From Accumulibacter sp031732795 (lineage in GTDB: Bacteria > Pseudomonadota > Gammaproteobacteria > Burkholderiales > Rhodocyclaceae), in contig JAVMKC010000075.1 of assembly GCA_031732795.1 (NCBI GenBank), forward strand, positions 1 through 64,000: 64,000 nt of DNA. The letters are read 5' to 3'. Shown in pieces: positions 52,658 through 60,311 of the stretch. The stretch's first letter is position 1; each line of letters begins with the position of its first letter. The position numbers were made by a program, and so were the translations under genes. The notes below the pieces were generated by a model. It ran no database searches. It worked only from the letters and a program-made list of their open reading frames with translations, and was not told the origin of the DNA.

Positions 52658-53212
52658 CTAGGTTCCAAAGTAAGGGTCTTTTTTATCGAAACCTTGTTGT
52701 GAAAGCCAATCCTCACCGGCTTCCTCAAGGTCACGGTCATCGGCATCGTCGTCGCGCTTTTCCTCTTCGTCATCACCACGGTGGTCATGGTTGGCTGGTG
52801 AGTCTGTCGGCCGTTCATCGCCGTCAGTTTTACCGCGCAGGTATTCCAGGCAGGCGGCGACGACCAGAAAATGATCGCCGAAAGGGTCCTGCAGGACGGT
52901 TTCGGCAAGCGTCGCCGCCCAGGGCTGCAAATGCACCGAGGCTTGCAGTTGTGACCAGGTCGGCAGATCCTCGGGATCGAGACCGGACAACTGATTGAAA
53001 ATTTCCGGGCGCGGAAAATCCAGTCCGCCGTGGAAAGCGACGGCAACCATCTCCGGGTTGCACTCGATCATCGGCAGCAGCAGGGGCACTTGCTTACGTT
53101 TGTCGCGCAAACGCTTGGCAAGAACATCCTGACCGGCGGAATCGGTCATCAAATCATCGAGTTCGGCTTCGTAAGCGGATTTCAACTCGGCAAAATACGG
53201 TGACAGCCTCAC
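52658..53212 (-). CDS. Unidentified 184-residue protein with acidic tail in J-domain operon
   Basis: Soluble protein starting MRLSPYFAELKSAYEAELDDLM. The body is helical (KRKQVPLLLPMIECNPEMVA, PFGDHFLVVAACLEYLRG). From about residue 135 comes a highly charged, Asp/Glu/Arg-rich low-complexity stretch, then EDWLSQQGFDKKDPYFGT. I do not recognise the family. Its ATG overlaps the stop of the J-domain gene as ATGA, so it is translationally coupled to it. Confidence 0.75.
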   Translation of the reverse strand: MRLSPYFAELKSAYEAELDDLMTDSAGQDVLAKRLRDKRKQVPLLLPMIECNPEMVAVAFHGGLDFPRPEIFNQLSGLDPEDLPTWSQLQASVHLQPWAATLAETVLQDPFGDHFLVVAACLEYLRGKTDGDERPTDSPANHDHRGDDEEEKRDDDADDRDLEEAGEDWLSQQGFDKKDPYFGT

Positions 53213-53487
53213 TGCAGGACTCCTTCAAGATAATGTTGCCAGATTTCGCGCGCCGTTTGCAGCGGCTGGTCGAGCAGGTTACGGCGGCGGTTGTCGTCGT
53301 AGTCCTGTCGGCGTTGGCCGTCGCCCAGTGTCTCGTATGCTTCCTGTACCGCACGGAATTTATCGGCGGCGTCTGCTTCGGTATTCCGGTCCGGATGAAA
53401 CTGCAGCGCCTTGCGGCGGTAAGCCTGTTTGATCTGATCGATGGTCGCGTCGCTGGCGATCCCCAATTCAGCGTAAAAATCCTTCAT
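53209..53487 (-). CDS. Stand-alone J-domain (DnaJ-like) protein
   Basis: A 92-residue protein that is almost all J domain: MKDFYAELGIASDATIDQIKQAYRRKALQFHPDRN with the HPD tripeptide that stimulates Hsp70 ATPase, then KFRAVQEAYETLGDGQRRQDYD. No G/F region, zinc finger or C-terminal domain is present, so it is not DnaJ itself. The C-terminal tail (LDQPLQTAREIWQHYLEGVLQ) may bind a partner. I chose the ATG at 53487; an upstream extension to 53553 adds sequence outside the J domain. First gene of a four-gene minus-strand operon. Confidence 0.87.
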   Translation of the reverse strand: MKDFYAELGIASDATIDQIKQAYRRKALQFHPDRNTEADAADKFRAVQEAYETLGDGQRRQDYDDNRRRNLLDQPLQTAREIWQHYLEGVLQ

Positions 53488-53873
53488 TGATGCTTTCGTA
53501 GACAGAAGTCGAACCGAAATCCTGGGGCGATGCGCACTACGATCCTGGGCCAATCACTGGCTGATGACGATTCCGGCGTATCGCAAAAATGACCCGAAAC
53601 TGTTCGGCAGCCGATTCATGACCGATAAAACGAACGATTTTCCGTGCTGCTTGGCGTTTTACGATAACCGTGCATTTTCCGGCCGCGCATTTTAGCCTTT
53701 GCCCGGCAGGAAAGGTCAAATTTGCCCTTGATTTCAGCTTGGAAACGGTCTTGTCATAACATCTTGGGGCGTCTATAGTCCCACCAGTACGGCGGATGCG
53801 ACGCAAGCGGAGATGAGGGGGCTGTGCAGTTGCACCGTAGACCAATGCCGTGCGGCCCAGAGGCAAATGTGTG
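53488..53873. other. Divergent gap between the J-domain and FIST operons
   Basis: A 386-base stretch with no gene I can support; a 115-codon minus-strand frame (53537-53884) is Arg-rich and overlaps the FIST promoter. It holds a clear plus-strand promoter at 53751-53779 and must also hold the promoter for the J-domain operon. Confidence 0.45.
53751..53779 (+). promoter_or_regulatory. Sigma-70-type promoter of the FIST/diguanylate cyclase operon
   Basis: TTGTCA at 53751-53756 and TATAGT at 53774-53779 are separated by exactly 17 bases. Transcription would start near 53786, about 90 bases before the FIST gene. Confidence 0.65.
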
Positions 53874-55007
53874 ATGCAGATCATTCAAAAAACGTGGCAT
53901 GAACGATCGGGATGGGCTGGCCAACATTCGCCGATCGACAATCCCCAGTTAGTGCTGATTTTTGGCGCCACCGCCATTTTGCGTGAGCCGATGATATTGG
54001 CGTCTATTCGTGCCGATTTCCCAGGAGCGCTGATTTTCGGCTGTTCGACCGCCGGTGAAATCCACGGCACGCGGGTAAGTGACGGTAGTCTGACATTGAC
54101 GGCGGTCCGTTTCGAAAAAACCCGTTTGCGTTTGGCGAGTATCCCGGTGATGGCGGCGCATGAAAGTGTCTTGGCTGGACGTGAATTGGCCGCTCAGCTT
54201 GCTGCGCCTGACCTGGTGCACCTGTTGGTCCTTTCCGATGGTTTGGGAGTCAATGGCAGTGAGTTGGTGCGTGGCTTGCGTGATTCCCTGCCCAAAAAGA
54301 TCAGCGTGACGGGGGGGTTGGCCGCCGACGGGAACCGATTCGAAACAACACTGGTCTGTGCTGATCATGTTCCTCGAACAGGTTGTGTGGCGGCACTGGG
54401 CTTTTATGGTGACGCTCTGGTCGTGGGCCATGGCTCGTTAGGTGGTTGGGATGCCTTCGGGCCGCTGCGGCGGGTGACACGTTCGCAAGGGAATATGCTT
54501 TACGAGTTGGACGGACAATCTGCGTTGTGTCTTTATAAGCAGTATCTCGGGGCATACGCGGCCGATCTGCCGGCTTCTGCGCTGCTTTTTCCCCTGGAAA
54601 TGGATCTGGAATCCGGAGAGTACGGCCTGGTGCGGACGGTGGTAAACGTCAATGAAACCGAACGAAGCATGACTTTCGCTGGGGACATTCCGCTAGGTGC
54701 GACCGTCCGCCTGATGAAGGCCAATTTTGACCGGCTGATCGGGGGGGCTGAAGATGCAGCTAACGCCAGTAAGCGTTTCTTCCGAAACATGCCGGTAGAA
54801 TTGGCGTTGCTGATCAGTTGTTTCGGTCGCAAATTGGTCCTCAAACAACGCATTGAGGAGGAGCTTGAAGCGGCCTGCGCGGTTCTCGGCGAACAGACGG
54901 TAATGACCGGGTTTTATTCGTACGGCGAAATTTCACCTTTTGTACCTCATGGGCGCTGCGAGTTGCATAATCAGACCATGACGATCACCACTTTTGCCGA
55001 ACGCTGA
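53874..55007 (+). CDS. FIST-domain signal-transduction protein
   Basis: Soluble sensor-type protein with FIST_N and FIST_C domains, thought to bind small ligands such as amino acids. The 377-residue product has the N-domain pattern LVLIFGATAILREP, FPGALIFGCSTAGEIHG and LSDGLGVNGSELVRGL, and the C-domain with ALFPLEMDL-like LLFPLEMDLESGEYGLVRTV, LISCFGRKLVLKQRIEEEL and TGFYSYGEISPF. No membrane helix. The ATG at 53874 has GAGG upstream. The stop lies one base before the diguanylate cyclase gene, so the two form one operon. Confidence 0.9.
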   Translation: MQIIQKTWHERSGWAGQHSPIDNPQLVLIFGATAILREPMILASIRADFPGALIFGCSTAGEIHGTRVSDGSLTLTAVRFEKTRLRLASIPVMAAHESVLAGRELAAQLAAPDLVHLLVLSDGLGVNGSELVRGLRDSLPKKISVTGGLAADGNRFETTLVCADHVPRTGCVAALGFYGDALVVGHGSLGGWDAFGPLRRVTRSQGNMLYELDGQSALCLYKQYLGAYAADLPASALLFPLEMDLESGEYGLVRTVVNVNETERSMTFAGDIPLGATVRLMKANFDRLIGGAEDAANASKRFFRNMPVELALLISCFGRKLVLKQRIEEELEAACAVLGEQTVMTGFYSYGEISPFVPHGRCELHNQTMTITTFAER

Positions 55008-55008
55008 C

Positions 55009-56298
55009 ATGCATCCGCTACTGAACCGGCAAATTCGGCGCACGCTGGGTGAATTGACCGACATTCCCGAGGATTGGCGACGCCTCCTCGAGTTGGTCGA
55101 TGCTGCCTATTGCGAAAGTGACGAAGATCGACGGCAGCTCGAGCGGATGGTCGAATTGTCCTCCAGCGAACTGAATCGGCAAAATGCGACGTTGAAACAC
55201 GAGGTTGACGAGCGGCAGCAGGCCGAAACCCAATTACGCGAGAGTTATAAGCGGCTGGCGGTATGGGCGCGGCACCTTGAAACGCATAACCAGCAGATGG
55301 CGTTGCTGAACAAATTGGGCGACATGCTGCAAGCCTGTCAGCATGTCGCTGAAACCCATCGCATTTTGTCAGAGTTGCTGGCCCAGCTCTTTCCCGATGA
55401 TGCCGGCAGTCTCGCCCTGCTGGGGGATCCCGAAAATTTTTATGAGGTGGTTGCCGACTGGGGTGATGGCGTCGAACGTAGACGGCAGTTCCATGCCAAC
55501 GAATGCTGGGCATTGCGTCGAGGACACGCGCATCAGACGGTTCCCGGCGAAGGCGAAGCCTCTCGTTGCGCCCATTTGTTGCAAGCCCCCCCCGGAGGTT
55601 ACCTTTGCGTGCCGTTGATTGCCCAAGGTCGAATGCCAGGTGTGCTGACCTTGCAGCAAGGCCAGTTCGAGAACGAGGAAGTTGACCCGGAAGATCATCT
55701 GGGATTGCTGGAAGCGCGCCGACAACTGGTGCACATGACTTCTGAGAACATCGGTTTGGCGATCGTCAATTTGCGCCTCCGTGAATCGCTGCGTACGCAG
55801 TCACTGCGTGATCCGCTGACCGGGCTGTATAACCGGCGGCATATGGACGACTTCATGGCCCGCGAATGTCGTCGGGCGCAACGGCAGCATCGTTCGGTCT
55901 CGTTCATGATGGTCGATGTCGACCATTTCAAGCGTTTCAACGATAAACACGGTCACCAGGCGGGCGACGCGTTGCTTGCCGGGCTGGCGCAAGCCCTGCA
56001 ACAACGCTTGCGGGGGGATGACATCGCCTGCCGCTATGGTGGTGAAGAGTTCATCGTCATCTTGCCGGGAGCGTCATTGGGAAACGTCGTGCAACGTGCC
56101 GAATCTTTACGTCGACTCGTAGCGGATGACTTGCGCATCATCTATGACGGTGAGGAGCTTCCCGGAGTGACCCTGTCGATCGGCGTATCCACTTTCCCAG
56201 AACACGGGCTCAGCGGCGAACAGTGTATTCGCGCTGCAGACGATGCGTTATATCGCGCCAAGTTGGCTGGCAGAGACCGGGTCGTCGAAGCCGAGTAG
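55009..56298 (+). CDS. GAF-GGDEF diguanylate cyclase partnered with FIST
   Basis: Cytosolic enzyme that makes cyclic di-GMP. In 429 residues: an N-terminal coiled-coil (about 40-100, DRRQLERMVELSSSELN and following), a GAF-like domain (about 110-255, containing GGYLCVPLIAQGRMPGVLTL), and a GGDEF domain with DPLTGLYNRRHMDDF, MVDVDHFKRFND and RYGGEEFIVILPG. The RGDD five residues before GGEEF is an inhibitory I-site. The ATG at 55009 follows the FIST stop by one base. The FIST protein is probably its upstream sensor. Confidence 0.93.
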   Translation: MHPLLNRQIRRTLGELTDIPEDWRRLLELVDAAYCESDEDRRQLERMVELSSSELNRQNATLKHEVDERQQAETQLRESYKRLAVWARHLETHNQQMALLNKLGDMLQACQHVAETHRILSELLAQLFPDDAGSLALLGDPENFYEVVADWGDGVERRRQFHANECWALRRGHAHQTVPGEGEASRCAHLLQAPPGGYLCVPLIAQGRMPGVLTLQQGQFENEEVDPEDHLGLLEARRQLVHMTSENIGLAIVNLRLRESLRTQSLRDPLTGLYNRRHMDDFMARECRRAQRQHRSVSFMMVDVDHFKRFNDKHGHQAGDALLAGLAQALQQRLRGDDIACRYGGEEFIVILPGASLGNVVQRAESLRRLVADDLRIIYDGEELPGVTLSIGVSTFPEHGLSGEQCIRAADDALYRAKLAGRDRVVEAE

Positions 56299-56343
56299 CC
56301 GACGTGTACGTTTTCCAAGCACGGTACCAGACGTTACGGCGGC

Positions 56344-56982
56344 ATGCCATTCAATTCCTCTGACCGCAAGACTCTTCGCGCTGTAAAAGGTGTCGGGGAT
56401 GTCGTGATTACGCGGCTTGAGCAGCTCGGTTACTCGTCGCTAAACGAGTTGGCTCAGGCCGGAGTGGATCATATTCTTGCTCGAGGGGCTGCTCTGACCG
56501 GGTCCTCCTGCTGGAAAAATAGTCCTCAAGCACGCGCCGCCATTGCCGGTGCAATTGCTGTCGCCAGGAGCCTGTCGGACTTGAGCGATCGTAACGAACT
56601 GCGAGGGACAACGATGATCGTTGTTCCTGATTTCGATGCGCATGGCGAGCCTATGCAACGAGAGCAACAGCCAAAGCACAAGGCAGTGAGTTCATCTGTG
56701 GGGATTTCCGAACTGCCAGGTTTGGGCGCCAAGTCGGCCCATATGCTTGCGGCGGCTGGAATAACGTCTGTTGATCGTTTGCGTTACAAAGGTGCTGTTG
56801 GCGCATTTCTCGCGGTCAAGAATAGTGGTCAGCGTCCGAGCCTCAATTTATTGTGGGCACTGGAAGGGGCGTTGACAGGCGTACCATGGCAAGAAGTTTC
56901 ACGCCAGCACAGAACGAGTCTGCTGTTGGGGTTGGAGAAAGCGGAAACCGAACTTCTTGTCGTTGCACGCGACCCGCGATAG
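56344..56982 (+). CDS. HhH (Cdd1-like) and TfoX C-terminal domain fusion protein
   Basis: A 212-residue protein of two helix-hairpin-helix-type modules. The N-terminal part (residues about 8-45) has LRAVKGVGDVVITRLEQLGYSSLNELAQ, similar to the Cdd1/pathogenicity-locus helix-hairpin-helix. The C-terminal part from about 119 has ISELPGLGAKSAHMLAAAGITSVDRL and LNLLWALEGALTGVPWQEV, matching the TfoX C-terminal domain. A polar linker joins them. The N-terminal TfoX domain found in full Sxy/TfoX is missing. DNA binding is likely from HhH content. The gene seems to stand alone. Confidence 0.8.
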   Translation: MPFNSSDRKTLRAVKGVGDVVITRLEQLGYSSLNELAQAGVDHILARGAALTGSSCWKNSPQARAAIAGAIAVARSLSDLSDRNELRGTTMIVVPDFDAHGEPMQREQQPKHKAVSSSVGISELPGLGAKSAHMLAAAGITSVDRLRYKGAVGAFLAVKNSGQRPSLNLLWALEGALTGVPWQEVSRQHRTSLLLGLEKAETELLVVARDPR

Positions 56983-56995
56983 TTGAGGTGACACT

Positions 56996-57140
56996 CGAGT
57001 CTACCGTGCTGTCTGGTCAGCGCGCTCAGGCCCAGCGGCCCGATCACTTCCACCACAAAACGCATCAGGCGATTTGCCGGCAACCATTCGATTCGTTTAC
57101 CGGCGGGGCAGCAGTCGCTCGGTGTTTCGGTCAACAACAA
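56996..57140 (-). pseudogene. Relic of an IS1182-like transposase N-terminus
   Basis: The minus strand encodes LLTETPSDCC followed by EWLPANRLMRFVVEVIGPL and LSALTRQHGR. This follows the N-terminal block of IS1182-type transposases (EWLPENHLARFVVEVVEQLDLSA-like order). It then continues into sequence antisense to the end of the HhH gene, so the rest of the transposase is gone. Only about 48 codons remain. Identification is by motif memory. Confidence 0.6.
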
Positions 57141-57339
57141 CGAGGCAGCTCAGCGGTGGGGGCAAGCAACGGCTGGACAGTGCGCGCATTGTCCGGGCTG
57201 TCTCGTCCTGGGGGAAGGTTCGAAAGTCAGGCAGCTCCCAGAATATCAATTGGATAAGTGAGATGGCGAGCGCATTGGCGGTACGCAGGCCATCGATTGG
57301 TCGGCAGGATCATTTGTTCGCCGTTACCCCAAAAATAAC

Positions 57340-57368
57340 TTTACACGTTGGGAACGAGTTGCTAGGAT
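57340..57368 (+). promoter_or_regulatory. Sigma-70-type promoter of pilMNOPQ
   Basis: TTTACA at 57340-57345 and TAGGAT at 57363-57368 with a 17-base spacer, about 70 bases before the pilM start. No other promoter is evident between the relic and pilM. Confidence 0.5.
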
Positions 57369-57437
57369 CAAACGGGATGCAAGTGAATATGCTAATTAAA
57401 AAATAGACAATGGTTGTCTTTCGCGAGGGGTAGCGAT

Positions 57438-58517
57438 TTGCGGTTTGATTTTTCGATCTTTAATCCCAAAGCGCGATCACTGATCGGTCTCGATATCAGT
57501 TCCTCATCGGTCAAGATGGTCGAACTGTCCCTGGATGGTAAAGGAGGATATCGGGTCGAACGATACGCGATCGAAGTTTTGGCGCGCGACATCGTATCAG
57601 ATGGCAACATTGTCAATCTCGAAGGTGCCGCTGAGGCGGTGCGTCGGGCTTGGAAAAAGATGGCTACGTCAACCCGTCTGGTGGCGATCGCTTTGCCGGC
57701 TTCACACGTCATCACTAAAAAAATAATTGTCGCCGCGGGGCAACGCGAGGAGGATCTCGAAGTCCTGGTCGAATCCGAAGCCAACCAGTACATTCCGTTC
57801 CCTTTAGAAGAAGTGAATCTGGATTTTCAGGTCATCGGACCTGCACCTTCCTCATCTGACGAAATTGAAGTCCTGATCGCCGCCTCACGGAAAGAGAAGG
57901 TCGAAGACCGTGTGGCTGTGGCCGAATCGGCCGGATTGAAGCCGGTGGTTCTTGATGTCGAATCGTATGCGGTATTGGCTGCGTTCGAACTGATCGAGCA
58001 ACAACTCCCTGAGGGTGCTGAGAACCGGATTGTCGCGCTGGTCGATATCGGAGCCAATGTGATGAATTTGACTGTCCTGCGTAATGGGCAGCAACTTTAT
58101 ACTCGCGAACAGGCTTTCGGTGGCAATCAACTGACTCAAGATATCTCACGTTTTTTCGGAATGAGTTTCGAGGAGGCAGAGGCGGAAAAGCGCCGCAACA
58201 ATTTGCCAGATAAATACGAGTCCGAACTTCTCAAGCCCTTTTTGGAGTCACTGTCACTCGAATTGTCGCGAGCGTTGCAGTTCTTTTTCACATCCACACA
58301 ATTCAATCACATCGACCATATCGTTTTGTCCGGTGGTTGTGCCATTCTTCCCGGCGTAGATGAGGTGGTGGCTTCGCGGACACAGATCAATACGATCATC
58401 GCTAATCCTTTCAACGGCATGTTTCTCTCCGAGCGTGTTCGCAGCAAGACTCTGCAGACCGACGCGTCCTCATTGATGGCGGCATGTGGCTTGGCGCTAC
58501 GGAGGTTTGACGCATGA
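57438..58517 (+). CDS. pilM: Type IV pilus assembly protein PilM (TTG start)
   Basis: Cytosolic actin-like protein that binds the N-terminus of PilN and links the inner-membrane alignment complex to the motor. In 359 residues: SLIGLDISSSSVKMVELS (first phosphate loop), VAIALPASHVITKKI, VVLDVESYAVLAAFELI, VALVDIGANVMNLTVL (second nucleotide motif) and IVLSGGCAILPGVDEVV. The TTG at 57438 has GAGGGG upstream; a TTG at 57414 is an alternative. Its stop overlaps pilN as ATGA. First gene of pilMNOPQ. Confidence 0.95.
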   Translation: MRFDFSIFNPKARSLIGLDISSSSVKMVELSLDGKGGYRVERYAIEVLARDIVSDGNIVNLEGAAEAVRRAWKKMATSTRLVAIALPASHVITKKIIVAAGQREEDLEVLVESEANQYIPFPLEEVNLDFQVIGPAPSSSDEIEVLIAASRKEKVEDRVAVAESAGLKPVVLDVESYAVLAAFELIEQQLPEGAENRIVALVDIGANVMNLTVLRNGQQLYTREQAFGGNQLTQDISRFFGMSFEEAEAEKRRNNLPDKYESELLKPFLESLSLELSRALQFFFTSTQFNHIDHIVLSGGCAILPGVDEVVASRTQINTIIANPFNGMFLSERVRSKTLQTDASSLMAACGLALRRFDA

Positions 58518-59119
58518 TTCGAATCAACCTGTTGCCTCACCGTGAAGAAAAACGACGGATCAGGCGACAGCAATTTTACGCACTGCTGGGTTTTATCACA
58601 CTGTTCTCGGTGTTGGTTATTTTTGTCGTCTATTCAGTAATCTCCAGTTATATTTCGACCCAAGAGGCCAAGAACGATTTTCTGAAACGGGAAATTGCTG
58701 TTCTTGACAAGCAGATCGATCAGATCAAAAAACTAAAAGAACAAAGCGAAGCGTTGATGGATCGTAAACGGGTGATCGAATCTTTGCAGCGAGACCGTGC
58801 GGAAGCCGTACGCTTACTGAGTGAATTGACCAAACAGATGCCCGAAGGCGTGTATATCCGCTCCTTGAAACAGGAAGGACAGCGAATCAATCTTGTTGGT
58901 TACGCCCAGTCGAGTGCTCGGGTGTCGACCCTGATGCGTAATCTGGAAGCATCGCCTTGGCTTGAAAAACCCGAGTTGCTGGAAATCAAAGCGGTGGTGG
59001 TCGATAAACGTCGTCTCAATGAGTTCGGCATGAATGCTTTACTCAAACGCATTTCTCCCAACTCAGCAACATCCGCTCCGGTCAGTAAACCTTTGAGTGC
59101 TGGAAAGGGTGCGCCGTGA
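58514..59119 (+). CDS. pilN: Type IV pilus assembly protein PilN
   Basis: Inner-membrane protein of the alignment complex, with a short cytosolic N-terminus that docks into PilM. The product (201 residues) begins MIRINLLPHREEKRRIRRQQF, the PilM-binding INLLP motif, then one membrane helix (about 24-46), a coiled-coil segment (KREIAVLDKQIDQIKKLKEQSE) and a ferredoxin-like periplasmic domain with EGVYIRSLKQEGQRINLVGYAQS. It overlaps pilM and pilO by four bases each. Confidence 0.95.
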   Translation: MIRINLLPHREEKRRIRRQQFYALLGFITLFSVLVIFVVYSVISSYISTQEAKNDFLKREIAVLDKQIDQIKKLKEQSEALMDRKRVIESLQRDRAEAVRLLSELTKQMPEGVYIRSLKQEGQRINLVGYAQSSARVSTLMRNLEASPWLEKPELLEIKAVVVDKRRLNEFGMNALLKRISPNSATSAPVSKPLSAGKGAP

Positions 59120-59796
59120 AAATGCCCGCGTTACCCGTCATTGATTACCAATCGATTATCGACGAATTTCGAAATCTGAATCCCAGAGATGTCGGCGCGT
59201 GGCCGTTAGTGCCTCGCATTACTGCCTTGGTCGTATGGTCTTTGATTATTCTGCTGGCGGGTTGGTGGTTTTTTTGGTCTGACCAAATCGATTCGCTCAA
59301 TAGCAAAATGCAGAACGAATTGAAGCTGCGTGATGAATTCGTTACCAAGAAAAAACAGGCGGTCAATCTTGACCTTTATGTTCAGCAGCTTAATGAAATC
59401 GACCGTTCGTTCGGTACTTTGCTGAAACAGTTACCGAACAAATCCGAGGTCGAGGCGCTGCTCGTCGAGATCAACCAAGCAGGAATGGGGCGGGGCTTGC
59501 AATTCGAGCTGTTCAAACCCGGCGCCGAGCTGGTGAAGGATTTTTACGCCGAATTGCCAATCACCGTACGGTTGACAGGCATGTATCATGATTTCGGCGC
59601 TTTTGCCGGAGACATTGGCAAGTTGTCCCGGATTGTCACCTTGAACAACATCGCTATTACCGGCAATGCCCAAGCCAAGGACGGGACACTGGTGATGGAT
59701 GCTATCACCAAAACTTTCCGTTATTTGGATGAAGAGGAACTGGCGGCGAAGAAGAAAGCGGCGCAGGCACAAGCAGCAAAAGGCGGGAAAAAATGA
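59116..59796 (+). CDS. pilO: Type IV pilus assembly protein PilO
   Basis: Partner of PilN in the inner-membrane alignment complex. In 226 residues: cytosolic N-terminus, one membrane helix (ALVVWSLIILLAGWWFFW, about 33-51), coiled coil, and a periplasmic domain with LLKQLPNKSEVEALLVEINQAG, FKPGAELVKDFYAELPITVRLTG and a Lys/Ala-rich C-terminus. Start GTG at 59116 overlaps the pilN stop, and pilP overlaps its end. Confidence 0.94.
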   Translation: MKMPALPVIDYQSIIDEFRNLNPRDVGAWPLVPRITALVVWSLIILLAGWWFFWSDQIDSLNSKMQNELKLRDEFVTKKKQAVNLDLYVQQLNEIDRSFGTLLKQLPNKSEVEALLVEINQAGMGRGLQFELFKPGAELVKDFYAELPITVRLTGMYHDFGAFAGDIGKLSRIVTLNNIAITGNAQAKDGTLVMDAITKTFRYLDEEELAAKKKAAQAQAAKGGKK

Positions 59797-60311
59797 AGAA
59801 CCTGTCTTGGCTGTTGCTTTTCGTCGTTACCCTTGTCGCTTGTTCGTCGGATGAGCATGACGATCTCCAGCAATGGATGGATTCCGTTGCCCTGGATACC
59901 AAAGGAAAAATCCCACCAATTCCGATCGTCGAGCCGTATGTGCCTGTGCCCTATGATGTGGGTGGCTTGGTCGACCCGTTCAAACCTGGCAAGATCGGGC
60001 CAGAAGACAAAAAAGGTGGTGGCGGGTTCCGCCCCGATCTTGACCGCCCCAAGGAGCCGTTGGAAGCCTATCCGCTGGAATCACTGCAGTTTGTTGGCGT
60101 AATGACTCGTCAGAAGAAATCCTATGCCATCATCCAAGCCGACGGAGCCTTGTATCAAGTGAAAATCGGTAATTATATGGGACAGAACTTCGGCGTGATC
60201 GTTGCCGTATCCGAAGCCGAGATCACCTTGCGCGAGCTGACTCAGGATGCTGCAGGGGATTGGGTCGAAAGAACGAGCAGCATGCAGTTGCTGGAGAAGG
60301 GGACGAAGTAA
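59793..60311 (+). CDS. pilP: Type IV pilus lipoprotein PilP
   Basis: Inner-membrane lipoprotein that connects PilNO to the PilQ secretin. The 172-residue product starts with a lipoprotein signal (lipobox LVAC near residue 17), then an extended linker, then the beta-sandwich domain with GLVDPFKPGKI, LEAYPLESLQFVGVM and YAIIQADGALYQVKIGNYMGQNFG. Its stop lies directly against the pilQ ATG. Confidence 0.95.
   Translation: MKNLSWLLLFVVTLVACSSDEHDDLQQWMDSVALDTKGKIPPIPIVEPYVPVPYDVGGLVDPFKPGKIGPEDKKGGGGFRPDLDRPKEPLEAYPLESLQFVGVMTRQKKSYAIIQADGALYQVKIGNYMGQNFGVIVAVSEAEITLRELTQDAAGDWVERTSSMQLLEKGTK

Larger units (their letters stand above)
56983..57437. other. Gap before pilM with an IS1182-like relic and a promoter
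   Basis: About 455 bases. The left third carries the minus-strand transposase relic listed separately. The middle (57145-57330) shows no structure I can name. The right end carries the pilM promoter at 57340-57368. Confidence 0.45.

Noticed and set aside
53537..53884. 115-codon minus-strand frame upstream of the J-domain gene
   Set aside because: Overlaps the FIST promoter and gene start, no ribosome site, and a low-information sequence.
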